Source: Desulfarculaceae bacterium
GTDB lineage: Bacteria; Desulfobacterota; Desulfarculia; Desulfarculales; Desulfarculaceae
NCBI GenBank assembly: GCA_021737645.1
Contig: JAIPDO010000023.1
Span: forward strand, 1-53,943
Direction: 5' to 3'
DNA: 53,943 bases
The notes below the pieces were generated by a model, which made no database searches, was not told the origin of the DNA, and saw only the letters and a list, made by a program, of their open reading frames with translations. A program made the position numbers and the translations under genes. Of the stretch, positions 53,242-53,943 are shown one piece after another (the first letter of the stretch is position 1; each line of letters opens with the position of its first letter).

Positions 53242-53943
53242 TTGACCCAACCCGGCCCCAATAACTGCATAACCGACGTGAGCGGCCTCAAGGTCGGCTC
53301 CTACACCGACCGCGACGCCATGTGCGGCTGCACCCTGGTGCTCTGCCACAACGGAGCAACTGCCGGAGTGGATGTGCGCGGCGCGGCTCCTGGCACCCGG
53401 GAGACCGACCTCTTGGACCCCATTAACCTGGCGGAGCAGGCCCATGCGATCAGCCTGAGCGGGGGCTCGGTGTACGGCTTGGCCTGCGCAGATGGCGCGG
53501 TGCGCTGGCTCGGCGAGCAAGGCGTCGGCTTTCCCCTGGACGATCAGGGCCACGTGGCTCCCATCGTGCCCGGCGCGGTGCTCTACGATCTGGGGCGAGG
53601 GGCGGAGTTCGTGCCCCCGGTGGGCCCGGATTGGGGCCGCGCCGCCTGCGAGGCGGCCAGTGAAAAGCCAATCACTCTAGGATGCCTGGGCGCGGGCACC
53701 GGCGCGGTGGCTGGAGGCATGAAGGGCGGACTGGGTTCGGCCAGCGAATTACTCGATAACGAAGTCACCGTTGGGGCCGTGGTCGCGGTAAATTCATTGG
53801 GATCACTGCTCAACCCAGACACCGGCCTTTTCTGGGAACTGGGCCTGGAGTTGGACCAGGAGTTCGGTCCGCACGCGGCTCAGGCCAAGGTGCTGCCGCC
53901 TTGGCCTCCCCAGCCGGAAGCTGCCAAGAACACCACCATCGGG
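53242..53943 (+). CDS. P1-family (DmpA/NylC-like) self-processing peptidase, 3' end cut
   Basis: The first 234 codons of a P1-family N-terminal nucleophile hydrolase. ITDVSGLKVGSYTD at the start, DVRGAAPGTRETDLLDP, and SLSGGSVYGLACADG are family signatures. The window stops just at the expected self-cleavage site: residues N230-T231 in KNTTIG, where Thr would become the new N-terminal nucleophile. Relatives hydrolyse N-terminal amino acids, D-peptides or amide oligomers. The start is TTG 53242, after GGGAGAGCAAG at a normal distance; no ATG lies nearby. The remaining beta subunit lies outside the window. Confidence 0.88.
   Translation, partial: MTQPGPNNCITDVSGLKVGSYTDRDAMCGCTLVLCHNGATAGVDVRGAAPGTRETDLLDPINLAEQAHAISLSGGSVYGLACADGAVRWLGEQGVGFPLDDQGHVAPIVPGAVLYDLGRGAEFVPPVGPDWGRAACEAASEKPITLGCLGAGTGAVAGGMKGGLGSASELLDNEVTVGAVVAVNSLGSLLNPDTGLFWELGLELDQEFGPHAAQAKVLPPWPPQPEAAKNTTIG

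Overview
The window looks like a high-GC chromosome segment from an anaerobic Desulfobacterota (deltaproteobacterial) organism, possibly a Desulfarculales-like sulfate reducer. This is an inference from gene content: a DapL-type lysine pathway fused into an arg/lys cluster, several CoA and iron-sulfur enzymes, and an RpoH-like sigma factor of deltaproteobacterial style. No 16S gene is present to settle it. I see no CRISPR array, prophage or insertion sequence.

Positions 1-14380 hold the accessory part. Around an AT-rich control region (3591-4120), two gene sets diverge. Leftward run an XRE-cupin regulator, an enamidase-like amidohydrolase, an AA_synth-family protein and a CoA-acylating aldehyde dehydrogenase of the methylmalonate-semialdehyde type (cut by the window start). 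Rightward run a TRAP transporter (dctPQM), a three-subunit molybdenum hydroxylase, a 6-hydroxynicotinate reductase (Hnr) homologue with three Cys clusters, and an ApbE-like UPF0280 protein. Convergent to these lies a MocA-YqeC fusion, a maturation factor expected for selenium-dependent molybdenum hydroxylases. Together they encode the first three steps of the Eubacterium barkeri nicotinate pathway (hydroxylation, ring reduction, ring opening). The downstream E. barkeri genes are absent from the window and a decarboxylating acyl-CoA-forming dehydrogenase is present instead. I propose that 2-formylglutarate is converted to glutaryl-CoA.

Positions 13022-21348 are a mostly leftward series: alpha/beta hydrolase, recO, an ADP-forming acyl-CoA synthetase, an orphan HgdB-like protein, mrp, an Nfu-type protein, queC and mocA-yqeC. 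Positions 21499-25695 run rightward: an rpoH-like sigma factor with a lysine-rich tail, a TPR lipoprotein, a DUF4292-like lipoprotein and a Mut7-C protein. Positions 25722-28769 run leftward: an EF-G paralogue, mogA (apparently with an AUU start) and a PPC-domain protein.

Positions 29035-47089 are a long rightward biosynthetic stretch: xerC-hslV-hslU-argB, argD-argF-argG-argH, an Fn3-type lipoprotein, lysA-dapF-dapA-dapB, an FAH-family protein, dapL, folK, a small TRASH-type protein, a transaldolase-like aldolase and pgsA. Arginine and meso-diaminopimelate/lysine synthesis are therefore physically linked, and DapL replaces the succinylase branch. tRNA-Gly(GCC) and tRNA-Cys(GCA) follow, each with a strong promoter and a terminator. 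Then come DUF3795, an unknown Rossmann-like protein, a HAD phosphatase, a TIM-barrel isomerase-like protein, a small secreted protein, pckG (GTP-type PEP carboxykinase) and the start of a P1-family self-processing peptidase that runs off the window end.
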